Shown in pieces: positions 35,029 through 44,461 of a DNA stretch of 64,000 nucleotides (position 1 is the stretch's first letter; every line of letters begins with the position of its first letter). The notes beneath the pieces were generated by a model that had not been told where the DNA came from, did no database searches, and saw nothing but the letters and a program-made list of their open reading frames with translations. This DNA comes from CAYUQT01 sp964596165 (GTDB lineage Bacteria; Planctomycetota; Phycisphaerae; UBA1845; JAFGLZ01): the NCBI GenBank assembly GCA_964596165.1, contig CAZQTW010000006.1, positions 62,001 through 126,000 on the forward strand. The letters run 5' to 3'. Made by a program: the position numbers and the translations under genes.

Positions 35029-36171
35029 CTAGTGGCTGTACGGATCCGCCGCATCGCGCAGGCCGTCGCCCAGGAAATTGAACATCAGCACGGCCACGAT
35101 GACAAACACCGCCGGCAACATCAGCCATGGGTACAGCGCTACGGCCCGGATATTCTGCGCGTCCTGAAGGAGAACGCCCCAACTGATCGTCGGGGGGCGC
35201 AGCCCGAGTCGCAGGAAGCTCAGCGAGGTCTCGGCCAGGATCATGCCTGGAATGGCCAACGTCACACTCACGATCAGATGACTCATGAAACCGGGAACCA
35301 GGTGGCGCATGATGATCGTGAACTCCTTGACGCCCGCCACCCGAGCGGCCATCGCGTAGTCTTCCTCGCGAAGCGCCAGGATCTTGCCGCGGACCACGCG
35401 TGCCAGCCCGGTCCACCCGATCAGCGCGAGGATTACGGTCATGCAGAAGTAGACGCGGATCTGCGACCAGGAGGCGGGCATAGCGGCCGACAGCGCGAGC
35501 CAGAGCGGAATCGTCGGAAACGATCGTAGGACCTCGATGAATCGCTGCACCAGGTTGTCGAATCGACCCCCGTAGTAGCCCGACAGGCCCCCGATGACCG
35601 TGCCCAGGACAAGGCTGAGCGCCACGCCGATCAGGCCAATCGACAGCGATACGCGGCTCCCGTAGAGAATCCGGCTGAAGAGATCGCGTCCCAGCCTGTC
35701 CGAACCCAAGAGGTAGAGCCGACCACCCGAATCCAAACCGAAGAGGTGACGCTCCAGCGTAACCAGTCCCCACAGCCGATACGGATCGCCCCTGACGAAA
35801 AACCGAACGGGCAAGGGCGACGACGTATCCTCCGTGTATGTCCGGTTCAGCGTCACCGGATCGACGTGCTGGATGCGCGGGTAGACGAACGGGCGGCGAA
35901 GCCCTCCTTGGTGGAAAAGGCGGATCCTCTGCGGCGGGGCGAAGCTCAACGATGCGTGTCGTTTGAGCGGGTCGTGGGGAGCGAAGAATTCGCAGAAGAT
36001 CGCCACGAGATAGAGCGCGACGAGTATCCATAAGGCGGCAACCGCCACCTTGTGGTCGAGGAACTTCCACCACATCAGCCGCCACTGCGAGGCGAGGTAG
36101 AACCGCTCGTCGGCCGTGAAGGTCGCCGGCGGCGCCGCGGGGTCGCGTATCAGGGGTGTCGGCTCACTCAT
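35029..36171 (-). CDS. oppC: Oligopeptide ABC transporter permease, OppC type
   Basis: The 380-residue permease has an N-terminal OppC_N segment with a first helix (VAVAALWILVALYLVAIF). A long extracytoplasmic insert of about 120 residues precedes the BPD_transp_1 core with its conserved EAA-type loop (RGKILALREEDYAMAARVAG), which contacts the ATPases. Other core matches are GSDRLGRDLFSRILYGSRVSLSIG and PGMILAETSLSFLRLG. The insert is larger than in E. coli OppC but common in this subfamily. It starts six bases after the oppB stop. It acts in the inner membrane with OppB. Confidence 0.92.
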   Translation of the reverse strand: MSEPTPLIRDPAAPPATFTADERFYLASQWRLMWWKFLDHKVAVAALWILVALYLVAIFCEFFAPHDPLKRHASLSFAPPQRIRLFHQGGLRRPFVYPRIQHVDPVTLNRTYTEDTSSPLPVRFFVRGDPYRLWGLVTLERHLFGLDSGGRLYLLGSDRLGRDLFSRILYGSRVSLSIGLIGVALSLVLGTVIGGLSGYYGGRFDNLVQRFIEVLRSFPTIPLWLALSAAMPASWSQIRVYFCMTVILALIGWTGLARVVRGKILALREEDYAMAARVAGVKEFTIIMRHLVPGFMSHLIVSVTLAIPGMILAETSLSFLRLGLRPPTISWGVLLQDAQNIRAVALYPWLMLPAVFVIVAVLMFNFLGDGLRDAADPYSH

Positions 36172-36176
36172 GCCTG

Positions 36177-37163
36177 TTAAGCCTCAAACCGAATCCGAGG
36201 GTCAACCCAAGCCAGCAGGATGTCCGAAAGCAACGTCCCAATGACCGTAAGGAAACTCAGCAACATCACGAAACTACCGGCCAGATACATGTCTTGGTCC
36301 ATCAGCGAGTTGAGCAGGATGGGCCCGGCGGTCGGCAGACTCAGAACAATCGAGACGATCACCGAGCCCGAAACCAGGGTCGGCAGCATCCAGCCGATCG
36401 TACTGACGATCGGATTAATCGCGACACGCACCGGGTACTTGAGCAGCAGGCGCCATTCGGACATGCCTTTGGCGCGGGCGGTGACAACATAGGGCATCTC
36501 GAGTTGATCCAGCAAGTTCGCTCGAACCATCCGGATCAAACCGGCCGTCCCCTCGACGGCCAACACGACGACAGGCACCCAGAGGTGTTTGAACATGTCC
36601 ACGCACTTCGCCCAGGACCAGGGCGCGTCGAGGAACGCGTCGGAGAACAGACCGCCCACCCCGGTGCCGAAATACTTGTAGGAGATGTACATGAGCACCA
36701 GCGCCAGCAAGAACGACGGGGTGGCCATCCCAATGAACCCCAGAAACGTGAAGACGTAGTCGAACACCGTGTACTGGTGCGTCGCCGAATAGATGCCGAT
36801 GGGAATGGCGATAATCCACGTGAAAACCAGCGTGACGACGGCAATCAGGACGGTCAGGCCCAGCCGCTCCCAAATCAGCTCGCCGACGGGCTTGTTGAGC
36901 GCAAACGACTGTCCGAAATCGCCCCGGACCACGCCGCTGATCCATTTCCAGTAGCGATAGTGAACCGGTTTATCCAAACCGTACCGGACGCGAAAGGCCT
37001 CGATGGCGGCCTGATCCACGGACTCGCCGCTCTGCTGAAGGTTCATGATGTAGGTGCTGAGAAAGTCGCCGGGCGGAAGCTGGATAATAATGAACGACAG
37101 GATGGAAATGAGCAGCAGCGTCGGGATCATGATCAGCAGGCGACGGAGAACGAAGGCAAGCAT
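36177..37163 (-). CDS. oppB: Oligopeptide ABC transporter permease, OppB type
   Basis: The 328-residue permease starts MLAFVLRRLLIMIPTLLLIS, the classic OppB beginning with a first helix and the IQLPPGDF motif. The conserved PYVVTARAKGMSEWRLLLKY loop is the ATPase-docking EAA motif. Six helices are expected, and the length is normal. The ATG at 37163 lies seven bases from the oppA stop. The protein forms the transport channel with OppC. Confidence 0.92.
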   Translation of the reverse strand: MLAFVLRRLLIMIPTLLLISILSFIIIQLPPGDFLSTYIMNLQQSGESVDQAAIEAFRVRYGLDKPVHYRYWKWISGVVRGDFGQSFALNKPVGELIWERLGLTVLIAVVTLVFTWIIAIPIGIYSATHQYTVFDYVFTFLGFIGMATPSFLLALVLMYISYKYFGTGVGGLFSDAFLDAPWSWAKCVDMFKHLWVPVVVLAVEGTAGLIRMVRANLLDQLEMPYVVTARAKGMSEWRLLLKYPVRVAINPIVSTIGWMLPTLVSGSVIVSIVLSLPTAGPILLNSLMDQDMYLAGSFVMLLSFLTVIGTLLSDILLAWVDPRIRFEA

Positions 37164-37170
37164 GTCCGCG

Positions 37171-39063
37171 TCACTCCGGGTCCGGATCGATATAGAACTG
37201 CTCGATCCCAATGTAGCCCGGCGCCAGCACGCGGTTGTCGTTGATAATGTGGTCCGGGACGTTCTTGAAACGATTTGACACGATCGTCAACACCTTGCGC
37301 CGCGCAATGCCGACGACGTAACACGCATCGCTCCATTGCCGCAGAATCCGGCGGGCCAGCTCCCCCCTCCGATGCTCATCGTCCACCACCGATCGGAGCT
37401 CGTAATACCAGTCGACCATCTGCTGGTATTCCTCGGTGGGTGGCACGCTGAGCGGGTCCTTTCCAAGACTCGCGTGATACCGACCATATAGCGGGGCAAA
37501 AAGGCTGAACATGTTGAGGGGAACGTAGTAGTGGGGGTCGTAGATCCAATGCATGCCGGCGGTGGCGTAAGCATAGAAGTGGGTGTTCCCGTTAAAGACC
37601 TGCATGATACTGAGATTGCGGGCGTCGAGCTTCACGACGAAATCAAGCCCGACGTCGCGCCATTGATCGGCCACCAACTGCCACAAGTCCGCCGTCACCC
37701 CTTCCTCCGAGGGGTAACAGTTCATGATCTCGCGGAACGGCGTACCGTCGGGCAACCGTCGCAGGCCGTCGCGACCCCGCCTCAGCCCGATCTCGTCCAA
37801 CAGTCGATTCGCCAACGCCGGATCGTGATCCGTGTGCTTCCGGTCGAGCTCGGGAAAGTAGTAGGGATCGTAAGGCGAGACAATGCCCGCCGATTTGACC
37901 GCCATTCCCGAGTAGATCAGGTCGACGATCTCATCACGATCGAGCGCCACCGAGAGCGCGACGCGGAACCGCCGGTCCGCAAGGATCGGACGCATGCGCG
38001 CATCCTTGCTGTGGGGGTTCACGTAGATCGCGGCCGGCACCGGACTGAGATCCGACATCACGCGATACTTGCCCTTGACGCGGTTCTCCATGAACAGCGA
38101 ATAGTTGGCCGAGTCGATCAGCCGAAACTGAAAATCCACCTCTCCCGCCATCGCCTTGAAGTTGGCGATTTCCGCGTTCTGGACAATGGCATAGGCGATC
38201 CGGTCGATGTACGGAAGCTGATTTCCCTGAGGATCAACCTTCCAATAATAAGGGTTCCGTTCGGCGATGACCCGCGAGGCAGGCAAGGGAACCTTCAACT
38301 GATACGGCCTGAGCGTCGGCAGATCGGGATTCTCGTCCGGCATGTTGACGAACAGGAAGTGCTGGGACCAGTGATCGAACCCCCGCTGTCGCACTCGCTT
38401 GTACAACGCGTCAGGATCCGTGTACCGCGGATGAAACTGCTTCAGATAGTGCTTCGGAGTCAGGATCACATAACTCAGCGTCGCACACGAACCCGGAAAT
38501 GTGCCGTACGGTTTGACGAATCGAAACCGGACGGTGTGCGGATCCGGCGTGTCGAGCGAAACGACCTGGCGATCCGCCGTCAGCCACCGCAAGACGGAGC
38601 GGGTCAGCTCCTTATTAAGCAGGACATCTTCGTAATAGAACCGGATGTCCTCCGAACTGAACGGTTGGCCGTCCGACCACTTCAGTCCCTTTCGAAGATG
38701 GAAAACATACGTTCGCCCGCCGTCCAGAACGTCCCATCGCTCCGCCACGCCGGGGATCACCTTCGTGCCGCTGCGATCCCACCGGACGAGCGGCTCGTAA
38801 CCGAGCCGGGCGGACATCAGAATGTCGAACTTGTTCAGGGCGACGCGCCGCCAGGTCCCACCGTACTTTCCGATCGATTCGATCGGCTCGACGACGACTG
38901 GCTTGTCCGGCAGACGCTGGTCCACGGGCGGTAGCTCGCCTCGGAGTACCCGCTCGGCAAGCATGGGAGCCTCATGGTATGTCGCGGCGACCGCCACGGC
39001 GCAGACAACACCCCCCACAAACGAAACAAGCGATACACACCTAGCCGCAGGACCGCATGCCAT
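37171..39063 (-). CDS. oppA: Extracellular solute-binding protein family 5 (OppA-like)
   Basis: The 630-residue protein starts with a signal peptide (VSLVSFVGGVVCAVAVAAT). The SBP_bac_5 fold follows, with DGGRTYVFHLRKGLKWSDGQPFSSEDIRF, the hallmark of the family, then VALDRDEIVDLIYSGMAV. It captures peptides or other solutes outside the inner membrane and delivers them to OppBCDF. At 630 residues it is longer than E. coli OppA (about 540), as is common for this subfamily in planctomycetes. The ATG at 39063 gives a proper signal peptide; a longer frame begins in a REP-like palindrome. It heads the opp operon behind a TTGGGC-17-TAGAAT promoter. Confidence 0.92.
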   Translation of the reverse strand: MACGPAARCVSLVSFVGGVVCAVAVAATYHEAPMLAERVLRGELPPVDQRLPDKPVVVEPIESIGKYGGTWRRVALNKFDILMSARLGYEPLVRWDRSGTKVIPGVAERWDVLDGGRTYVFHLRKGLKWSDGQPFSSEDIRFYYEDVLLNKELTRSVLRWLTADRQVVSLDTPDPHTVRFRFVKPYGTFPGSCATLSYVILTPKHYLKQFHPRYTDPDALYKRVRQRGFDHWSQHFLFVNMPDENPDLPTLRPYQLKVPLPASRVIAERNPYYWKVDPQGNQLPYIDRIAYAIVQNAEIANFKAMAGEVDFQFRLIDSANYSLFMENRVKGKYRVMSDLSPVPAAIYVNPHSKDARMRPILADRRFRVALSVALDRDEIVDLIYSGMAVKSAGIVSPYDPYYFPELDRKHTDHDPALANRLLDEIGLRRGRDGLRRLPDGTPFREIMNCYPSEEGVTADLWQLVADQWRDVGLDFVVKLDARNLSIMQVFNGNTHFYAYATAGMHWIYDPHYYVPLNMFSLFAPLYGRYHASLGKDPLSVPPTEEYQQMVDWYYELRSVVDDEHRRGELARRILRQWSDACYVVGIARRKVLTIVSNRFKNVPDHIINDNRVLAPGYIGIEQFYIDPDPE

Positions 39064-39125
39064 GACACGCTCGCCCGATAGACGCCCGTCGCAGCGCCAT
39101 GCCCGCGGAACGCCGATACAAGGCG

Positions 39126-39154
39126 ATTCTAAGGGCAGATCGTCGACAGCCCAA
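39126..39154 (-). promoter_or_regulatory. Promoter for the opp operon
   Basis: On the minus strand TTGGGC (39149-39154) and TAGAAT (39126-39131) are separated by 17 bases. The start point would lie near 39119, about 55 bases before the oppA ATG, and just after the terminator of the upstream glycosyltransferase gene. Confidence 0.5.
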
Positions 39155-39169
39155 GACCCCCCAGACCGC

Positions 39170-39192
39170 AAAAGAGGCGGTTCACCGCCCTC
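39170..39192 (-). terminator. Intrinsic terminator after the GT4 gene
   Basis: On the minus strand GAGGGCGG (39185-39192) and CCGCCTC (39174-39180) form a stem of about seven base pairs with one bulged G and a four-base loop. TTTT follows immediately (complement of 39170-39173). It ends transcription from the glycosyltransferase gene that stops at 39299 and separates it from the opp promoter. Confidence 0.6.
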
Positions 39193-39236
39193 AGACTGTT
39201 GACGGCCGGAATCTCCGCGATACGCAATGATTCCCG

Positions 39237-39257
39237 GCGCGGGCGAGACGCCCGCGC
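39237..39257. repeat. REP-like GC palindrome
   Basis: GCGCGGGCG (39237-39245) and CGCCCGCGC (39249-39257) form a perfect nine-base-pair inverted repeat around a three-base loop. The surrounding text (translating as SAGVSPA in one frame) resembles dispersed REP palindromes known in genomes that carry RAYT transposases, one of which lies at the right end of this window. Only one copy is seen here, so membership of a repeat family is inference. Confidence 0.55.
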
Positions 39258-39298
39258 TCCAGACCTGCAAACCATGCCCGCGCTGCGTCGCCCGGCCG

Positions 39299-40486
39299 TC
39301 AGTCGGTTCTCATGAAGTGCTTCGCCACAAGCAATTCCATCGCCCGGCGAACGGCCGTCGGACCGCCCCGATCGTGATGTTCCAAGCACCACCGGAGAAA
39401 GCGAGTGAATCGCGCGCGAAAGTGCGCCGCGTCAAACTGCTGGGCGTGGCGACGGATCCGGTCGGCCGGCCACAGGCGATCGGACTGCCGCTCATATCGT
39501 TCAATCGCCTCGACGACCGCCTTCGGGGTCTGTTCCTGAAAAAACAGCCCTGTGTTGCCGTCCAGAACGGTCTCGCACGCGCCGCCGCGGGCGTAGGCAA
39601 TCACCGGTCGGCCGCACGACTGCACCTCCACCGGAACGAGCCCAAAGTCCTCCTCGCCGCAGAACAGCAACGCTCGACACCGACTCATGTGATCCCGAAC
39701 GACCGGGTCGTCCTGATACCCCATCAGCTCGATCGTGGGACCGGCCAGCTCCCGCAGCCTGCGCATCTGCGGGCCGTCGCCGATCACGACCAGCCGGCGA
39801 CCGAGCCGCTTGCACGCCTCAACCGCCAGATCCGTCCGCTTGTACCCGACCAGCTCGGTCACGACCAGGTAGAAGTCTTCCGGAGCGGTTCGGACCGATG
39901 ACGGTGCCAAATCGACGGGCGGATAGATCACCGTGGACGGCTGGTCGTAGGCGCGGCGGATCCGTTCGCGAACGCAGTCGGAGTTGGCCACAAAGGCCGA
40001 GATCGTCGCGGCGGCCTGACGATCCCAACGACGAAGCCTATCGACCATTCCCGAAAAAACCGCTCCTCCAATCCGTCCCGCCTCGCGAAGGTACGCCTCG
40101 TGGAGATCCCACACGTATCGCATGGGCGAATGGCAGTAGCAGATCTTCAGCGCATCCGGTCGGCATCGCATCCCTTTCGCAACCGCGGCATCCGAACAGA
40201 TGACCACGTCGTAGGCGGTCAGGTCCATGCGTTCGGCCGCCCGAGGCATGAACGGCAGCAACAAGCGATGCCGCCGCCTCAGCACCGGTATCCGTTGAAG
40301 AAAGGAGGAATGAATCGGATGTCGCCGAAGCTCGTCACTGAGGCGATCGGGCTCGGCCAACAAGGTGAAGATCGGCGCCTCGCCGACCAGGCCCGCGATC
40401 TCCTGCAGCGTCTTCTCACCGCCGCGCATGGTCACCAGCCAGTGATGAGCCAGCGCGACGCGACGCCCCTGCAATTCCTCGATCAT
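39299..40486 (-). CDS. Glycosyltransferase family 4
   Basis: The 395-residue protein has a GT-B fold of the GT4 type. The N-terminal half has VALAHHWLVTMRGGEKTLQE and CYCHSPMRYVWDLH, which matches WbaZ-like mannosyltransferases. The C-terminal half has LVVIGDGPQMRRL for nucleotide-sugar binding and EEDFGLVPVEVQSCGRPVIAY, the E-x7-E signature of the family. It adds a sugar to a growing polysaccharide or lipid-linked glycan in the cytosol. A downstream terminator and the opposite functional neighbours suggest a single-gene transcript. The exact sugar is not readable. Confidence 0.9.
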   Translation of the reverse strand: MIEELQGRRVALAHHWLVTMRGGEKTLQEIAGLVGEAPIFTLLAEPDRLSDELRRHPIHSSFLQRIPVLRRRHRLLLPFMPRAAERMDLTAYDVVICSDAAVAKGMRCRPDALKICYCHSPMRYVWDLHEAYLREAGRIGGAVFSGMVDRLRRWDRQAAATISAFVANSDCVRERIRRAYDQPSTVIYPPVDLAPSSVRTAPEDFYLVVTELVGYKRTDLAVEACKRLGRRLVVIGDGPQMRRLRELAGPTIELMGYQDDPVVRDHMSRCRALLFCGEEDFGLVPVEVQSCGRPVIAYARGGACETVLDGNTGLFFQEQTPKAVVEAIERYERQSDRLWPADRIRRHAQQFDAAHFRARFTRFLRWCLEHHDRGGPTAVRRAMELLVAKHFMRTD

Positions 40487-40640
40487 GTCAGCATTGTGGT
40501 GACAAACCGCCGGCTTTCAAGCGGATGCCTCGTGAAAGAATCCCACCGCCGCAATTGGCCTCACGACCGGGAACCGAAACCCATCCGCATCGCCTCGGGG
40601 CCGTCGCCGAGAACAGCCCGACGCCGGCGGCTCGCGCCCG

Positions 40641-42749
40641 TCACGTCGCCGGTCGCACGCGGATACCGACCGGCCGACCGTCGGACCTCGTCACGCGACA
40701 GCAAAACTCCCATGCCGAACCGCCGTTCAGCACCTTGATCAGGACCTTGTTGACGCCCCGAACCAGATGAACCGGGATGGCGTCCTGGTCCACGGTCAGC
40801 CCCCGCGGCTCCTTCGTGCCGAAAACCTGCTTGCCGTTGACCCAAAGCTTCATTCCATCGTCGCTGCCGGTGCGGAAGACAACATCCTGCTCCGTGTCGC
40901 TGCTGATCTCGGCATAACCGTAGGCGACGACGTTCTCGGCGTCCGCCAGTGACTTTCTCAGGTTGATCCGCCCGGACGAATCACCGGTGACGACGGGCTT
41001 CCATTTCAGTTCCTTGTCGCCCTCCCGGTACGTCTTGGCCAAGTCAATCTCGCTCTCAGGAACGAACGCCTTGTCAAAGCCGCTCCAGTCGGGACTGGGC
41101 CACGGACCGATCAGCCACCATTGCGTGATCAGACCCAACCGGCCGGGCACATCCGACTTCTCGCCCAATGACCTCATCCGCTCGACCATCTCGCCGAGTC
41201 TGCCGGCCGGCACGGCGTTCATGTCCACTATGCGGTTGTAGATCGCCAGCGCCTGCACGCTCTTCGTCCGGTCCATCTTGTCGGCGATGGCCAAGTAGGC
41301 GTCGATGGCCGCCCGACGGACGCCCGGATTGTCGAACGTCAGCCATCTCTCCACGGCCGGAATCGACCTCGGATCGGCGATCCCCGCAACGCCCTCCAAT
41401 ACCCCCACAACTGTCGCGGACCCCAGCGTCTCCGGATGCCTGCCGAGAATCTCGTCGTAGATCCCCAGCACCTTGACCGCGTCCTTGCCGCCGCCCGTCT
41501 TCAGCAACTGCCGCGCAAAGACAACATACGCGTCCGCCGCCGCCGCCTGCACCCGGGGCGTCCCCTTGCGCAACGCGTCGAGAATCGAGGACTCCATGCC
41601 GGGATCGCCGGTATCGGCCATGGCGCGGACGGCAACACCGCGAATCTCCTCGTTGCCGTCCCTGCCGGCCGCAATCAAGGCGCTGAACCCCAGCGGATCG
41701 CGCCGCTTGCCAAGAACCGTCAGCAATTGCATGCGACGATCCGTCGGGGCCTTCGCACAGGCTCCGACAATCGCCGCCGTGACCTCACGACCGGGCATGC
41801 GGGCCAACTCGCGCAAGATCTGATCGTCCGCCTCGGCCCCGTGTGCACCGCACATCCCGAGGAGTCGGGCAACCGCGGCCTTGTTGGCCACCTTCGCATA
41901 TCCCGCGATGACGGCCGTCCGGTACAACGCATCGCCGCCCACGGCGCCGACCTTGTCGTACGCCGCCAGCGCCGCGTCCTTCTTTCCCTCTCTGACGGCT
42001 GCTTCGGCCAAGCGAAGGCAGGCGTCCACGGCGACCGGACGAACCTGCTCCGCGCCCCGCTCGGCAAGGGACAAAACCATCGGTAACGCCGAGGCATCCC
42101 CGGCCTGTCCCAGGGCCTCGACCGCCGCCGCCTGAACGTTCACATCCTTGTTCTTCGCCGCATCAAGAAGCGCCGTCACCGAGATCTTGCAGCCCCGCCG
42201 CCCCAAGACGTATAGCGCCTTCCGCCGGTCCCCCACCGCCGAGGCCGTCTTGGCGAAATGGGCGAGCGCCTGCGACGCCGCCTTGCCCGGAACCTGTTGA
42301 AGCGAGTTGATCGCGTGCTCGCGAAGGGCGTCGTCCTTCAGCGCCTCGGACAGCACCGGCACGACCTCGTCCCGACCAATCCAACCGAGACACTGCACCG
42401 CCAACTCGCGCGCCGGCAGTCGACGGTCGCCCTTCAGCACATCGATGAACACCCTACACATCTCGCCGCGATCGTAGGCCGCTCCCCCCTTTTCGCGGGC
42501 TCGAAGCACGAGCCTTCGCAACGCATCGCTCGCGGCGAACGACAGCGTTCCATTGTCGTCGCAGGCCCCGTCGAGCAGGGGCTTGATCGCCGGTATGCCG
42601 ACGTCGATCAACTTCAGCGAGGCCGGAATCTGAGCATCGGCATCACGAAGCTGATTCACCCATACGGAAACATCCGTCTCCGCGGCCGCCGACGCGGCCG
42701 TCGTCACGGTGCCGATCATCAAAACAGCGAGCCATCGTGTCGTCTTCAT
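40641..42749 (-). CDS. Secreted HEAT-repeat protein with C-terminal carbohydrate-binding-like domain
   Basis: The 702-residue protein has a signal peptide (MKTTRWLAVLMIGTVTTAASA, cleaved near 25). About ten HEAT repeats follow up to residue 500 (for example DVNVQAAAVEALGQAGDASALPMV and NEEIRGVAVRAMADTGDPGM). The C-terminal 160 residues resemble a PA14 or galactose-binding-like domain: ITQWWLIGPWPSPDWSG, FRTGSDDGMKLWVNGKQV, VHLVRGVNKVLIKV. The ATG at 42749 is eight bases after GGGAG. It follows the oxidoreductase gene by 43 bases on the same strand and is probably co-transcribed. It may bind a glycan surface; no enzyme motif is seen. Confidence 0.8.
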   Translation of the reverse strand: MKTTRWLAVLMIGTVTTAASAAAETDVSVWVNQLRDADAQIPASLKLIDVGIPAIKPLLDGACDDNGTLSFAASDALRRLVLRAREKGGAAYDRGEMCRVFIDVLKGDRRLPARELAVQCLGWIGRDEVVPVLSEALKDDALREHAINSLQQVPGKAASQALAHFAKTASAVGDRRKALYVLGRRGCKISVTALLDAAKNKDVNVQAAAVEALGQAGDASALPMVLSLAERGAEQVRPVAVDACLRLAEAAVREGKKDAALAAYDKVGAVGGDALYRTAVIAGYAKVANKAAVARLLGMCGAHGAEADDQILRELARMPGREVTAAIVGACAKAPTDRRMQLLTVLGKRRDPLGFSALIAAGRDGNEEIRGVAVRAMADTGDPGMESSILDALRKGTPRVQAAAADAYVVFARQLLKTGGGKDAVKVLGIYDEILGRHPETLGSATVVGVLEGVAGIADPRSIPAVERWLTFDNPGVRRAAIDAYLAIADKMDRTKSVQALAIYNRIVDMNAVPAGRLGEMVERMRSLGEKSDVPGRLGLITQWWLIGPWPSPDWSGFDKAFVPESEIDLAKTYREGDKELKWKPVVTGDSSGRINLRKSLADAENVVAYGYAEISSDTEQDVVFRTGSDDGMKLWVNGKQVFGTKEPRGLTVDQDAIPVHLVRGVNKVLIKVLNGGSAWEFCCRVTRSDGRPVGIRVRPAT

Positions 42750-42792
42750 CGTCGCGTCTCCCGTGGGCTGGTTCATCGCTCATCCGTGTCGC

Positions 42793-44175
42793 CTAAAGCG
42801 TGTACGGCGGACGCATCACACGACCGATGAGACGGTTGGCCTGTTCGTCGCCGATGATCTGCTGCTTCTCGGCATCCCAATAGATGCGCCGACCGGTCAG
42901 GTAGGCGATGTTCCCCAGGTTGCACACCGTCGTGCTGTGATGAATGATCTCGATGTCGGAACAGGGCCTCTTGCGCGATCTGACGCACTCGATAAAATTC
43001 TGCACGTGCGGCCAGTGCTGATCGCTGCTCCCCCCCTTGACGCCTTCCATCCGTGGGACGTCCTTGCCGTCCTTGCGGCGCGTTTCGGGGAAGACCTCCC
43101 AGCCGCCCCGGTTGACGACCAACGTGCCCTCCGTGCCGTGAAACGCCGTCCCGTATCCGACGCCGTGCTCGACGCGACCGTTGCAGTTCCGATGCGAGTA
43201 GGTCATGATCCAATCGCCGAAATCATAAAGGACTTCGACGGTGTCCGGCGTGTCGCGGTTGTCCTTCAGACCGTACTTGCCGCCGCTGGCGGTCACGGAC
43301 TTCGGATAGCCGGCCTTCATCCCCCACAAACCGATGTCCATGACGTGAACGCCCCAGTCGGTCACCATGCCGCCGCCATAGTCGAAAAAGTAACGCCACT
43401 GATAGTGAAACCGATTCTTGTTAAACGGCCGCTTCGGCGCCGGACCCAGCCACATGTCATAGTCCACTTCCGGCGGAGGGGCGCTGTCGGGCGGATTGCC
43501 GAGCCCCTCAGGGGCGTCGTTGCCGTAATTCCACGTTCGAACCCACGAGATCTTCCCGAGCTTGCCGCTCTGAGCAATCTCGACGGCCTTCTGAAAGTGC
43601 TCGCCGCTCCGCTGTTGGGTGCCTACTTGAACCACCCGCCCGTAACGCCGGGCCGCCTCGACCATGATCCGACCTTCACGAATGTTGTGCGTCAGAGGCT
43701 TCTCAATGTAGAGGTCCTTGCCGGCACGAAGGGCGGCCGTGCCCACCAACCCGTGCCAGTGATCCGGCGTGGCGCAGATCACCACGTCAACGTCCTTCCG
43801 GTCGAGCAGTTGCCGATAGTCCTTGTATTGGGCGATGCCGCTGCCGCCGGCCTTCTGGGCGCCCTCGGCCACACGCTTGGAGTCGACATCGCAGACGGCC
43901 ACCATCTGCACAAGGGGACTCCGCTTGAAATCCTCCATGTTGTAAAGGCCCATCCCGCCGCAACCGATCAGGCCCACGCGGATCTTTTCGTTCGCGTCGA
44001 CCTTTCCCTCCTTCTTCGCCGGGGCTCCTTCCGCCCACGCTCGTCCGGCCATGCCGGTCGTCATCGCGCCAATGGCCAATCCGCGAAGTACCTCTCTTCG
44101 CGTGGGGCTCGCCTTGACCGCTGCTTTTTCCGCACGACCGGAGTGACTTTCGCGACCCACGGAATCCGACGCCAT
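42793..44175 (-). CDS. Tat-exported Gfo/Idh/MocA family oxidoreductase
   Basis: The 460-residue protein begins with a twin-arginine signal (TRREVLRGLAIGAMTTGMAG, then RAWA) after a hydrophilic leader. The NAD(P)-binding domain has IRVGLIGCGGMGLYN, and the sugar-dehydrogenase core has CATPDHWHG and EKPLTHNI, the EKP motif of the family. The C-terminal alpha/beta domain includes GGGMVTDWGVHVMDIGLWG. Such proteins oxidise or epimerise sugars; in Planctomycetota large paralogue sets are exported. GGGAGG precedes the ATG at 44175 by eight bases. It is upstream of a secreted HEAT-repeat protein. The substrate is unknown. Confidence 0.92.
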   Translation of the reverse strand: MASDSVGRESHSGRAEKAAVKASPTRREVLRGLAIGAMTTGMAGRAWAEGAPAKKEGKVDANEKIRVGLIGCGGMGLYNMEDFKRSPLVQMVAVCDVDSKRVAEGAQKAGGSGIAQYKDYRQLLDRKDVDVVICATPDHWHGLVGTAALRAGKDLYIEKPLTHNIREGRIMVEAARRYGRVVQVGTQQRSGEHFQKAVEIAQSGKLGKISWVRTWNYGNDAPEGLGNPPDSAPPPEVDYDMWLGPAPKRPFNKNRFHYQWRYFFDYGGGMVTDWGVHVMDIGLWGMKAGYPKSVTASGGKYGLKDNRDTPDTVEVLYDFGDWIMTYSHRNCNGRVEHGVGYGTAFHGTEGTLVVNRGGWEVFPETRRKDGKDVPRMEGVKGGSSDQHWPHVQNFIECVRSRKRPCSDIEIIHHSTTVCNLGNIAYLTGRRIYWDAEKQQIIGDEQANRLIGRVMRPPYTL

Positions 44176-44354
44176 CGCAAACACCTCCCAATTACATGGA
44201 CTTCGTTCAGGGCACCGCTTCGCGGGCACACGGGCATGCCCCGTGCTGCACCCGGCACCTACGTTGAATGACACAAACGGCCAAAGTCTATGGCGCGAAA
44301 CCGGCTTTCGCAATACCGCCGGGACCTCCTCGCTGAGTGCTAAGCCCCTCTTGG

Positions 44355-44383
44355 TTGAAGGCCTTCCTGCCGTGGAATACAAT
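44355..44383 (+). promoter_or_regulatory. Promoter for the radical SAM gene
   Basis: TTGAAG (44355-44360) and TACAAT (44378-44383) with a 17-base spacer lie about 80 bases upstream of the ATG at 44462, in the gap between the divergent oxidoreductase and radical SAM genes. Confidence 0.55.
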
Positions 44384-44461
44384 GCGCTCGTACCCGGTCA
44401 TTTGCTGCCGTCACGACGGTGGCGGCCGGCGTCGACCGAGCCTTCGAAGGTGACTCCACGA

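Noticed and set aside
36156..37244. Plus-strand frame of 362 codons
   Set aside because: Antisense to oppB, whose EAA loop and helices are unmistakable; product is Gln/Asn/His-rich low complexity.
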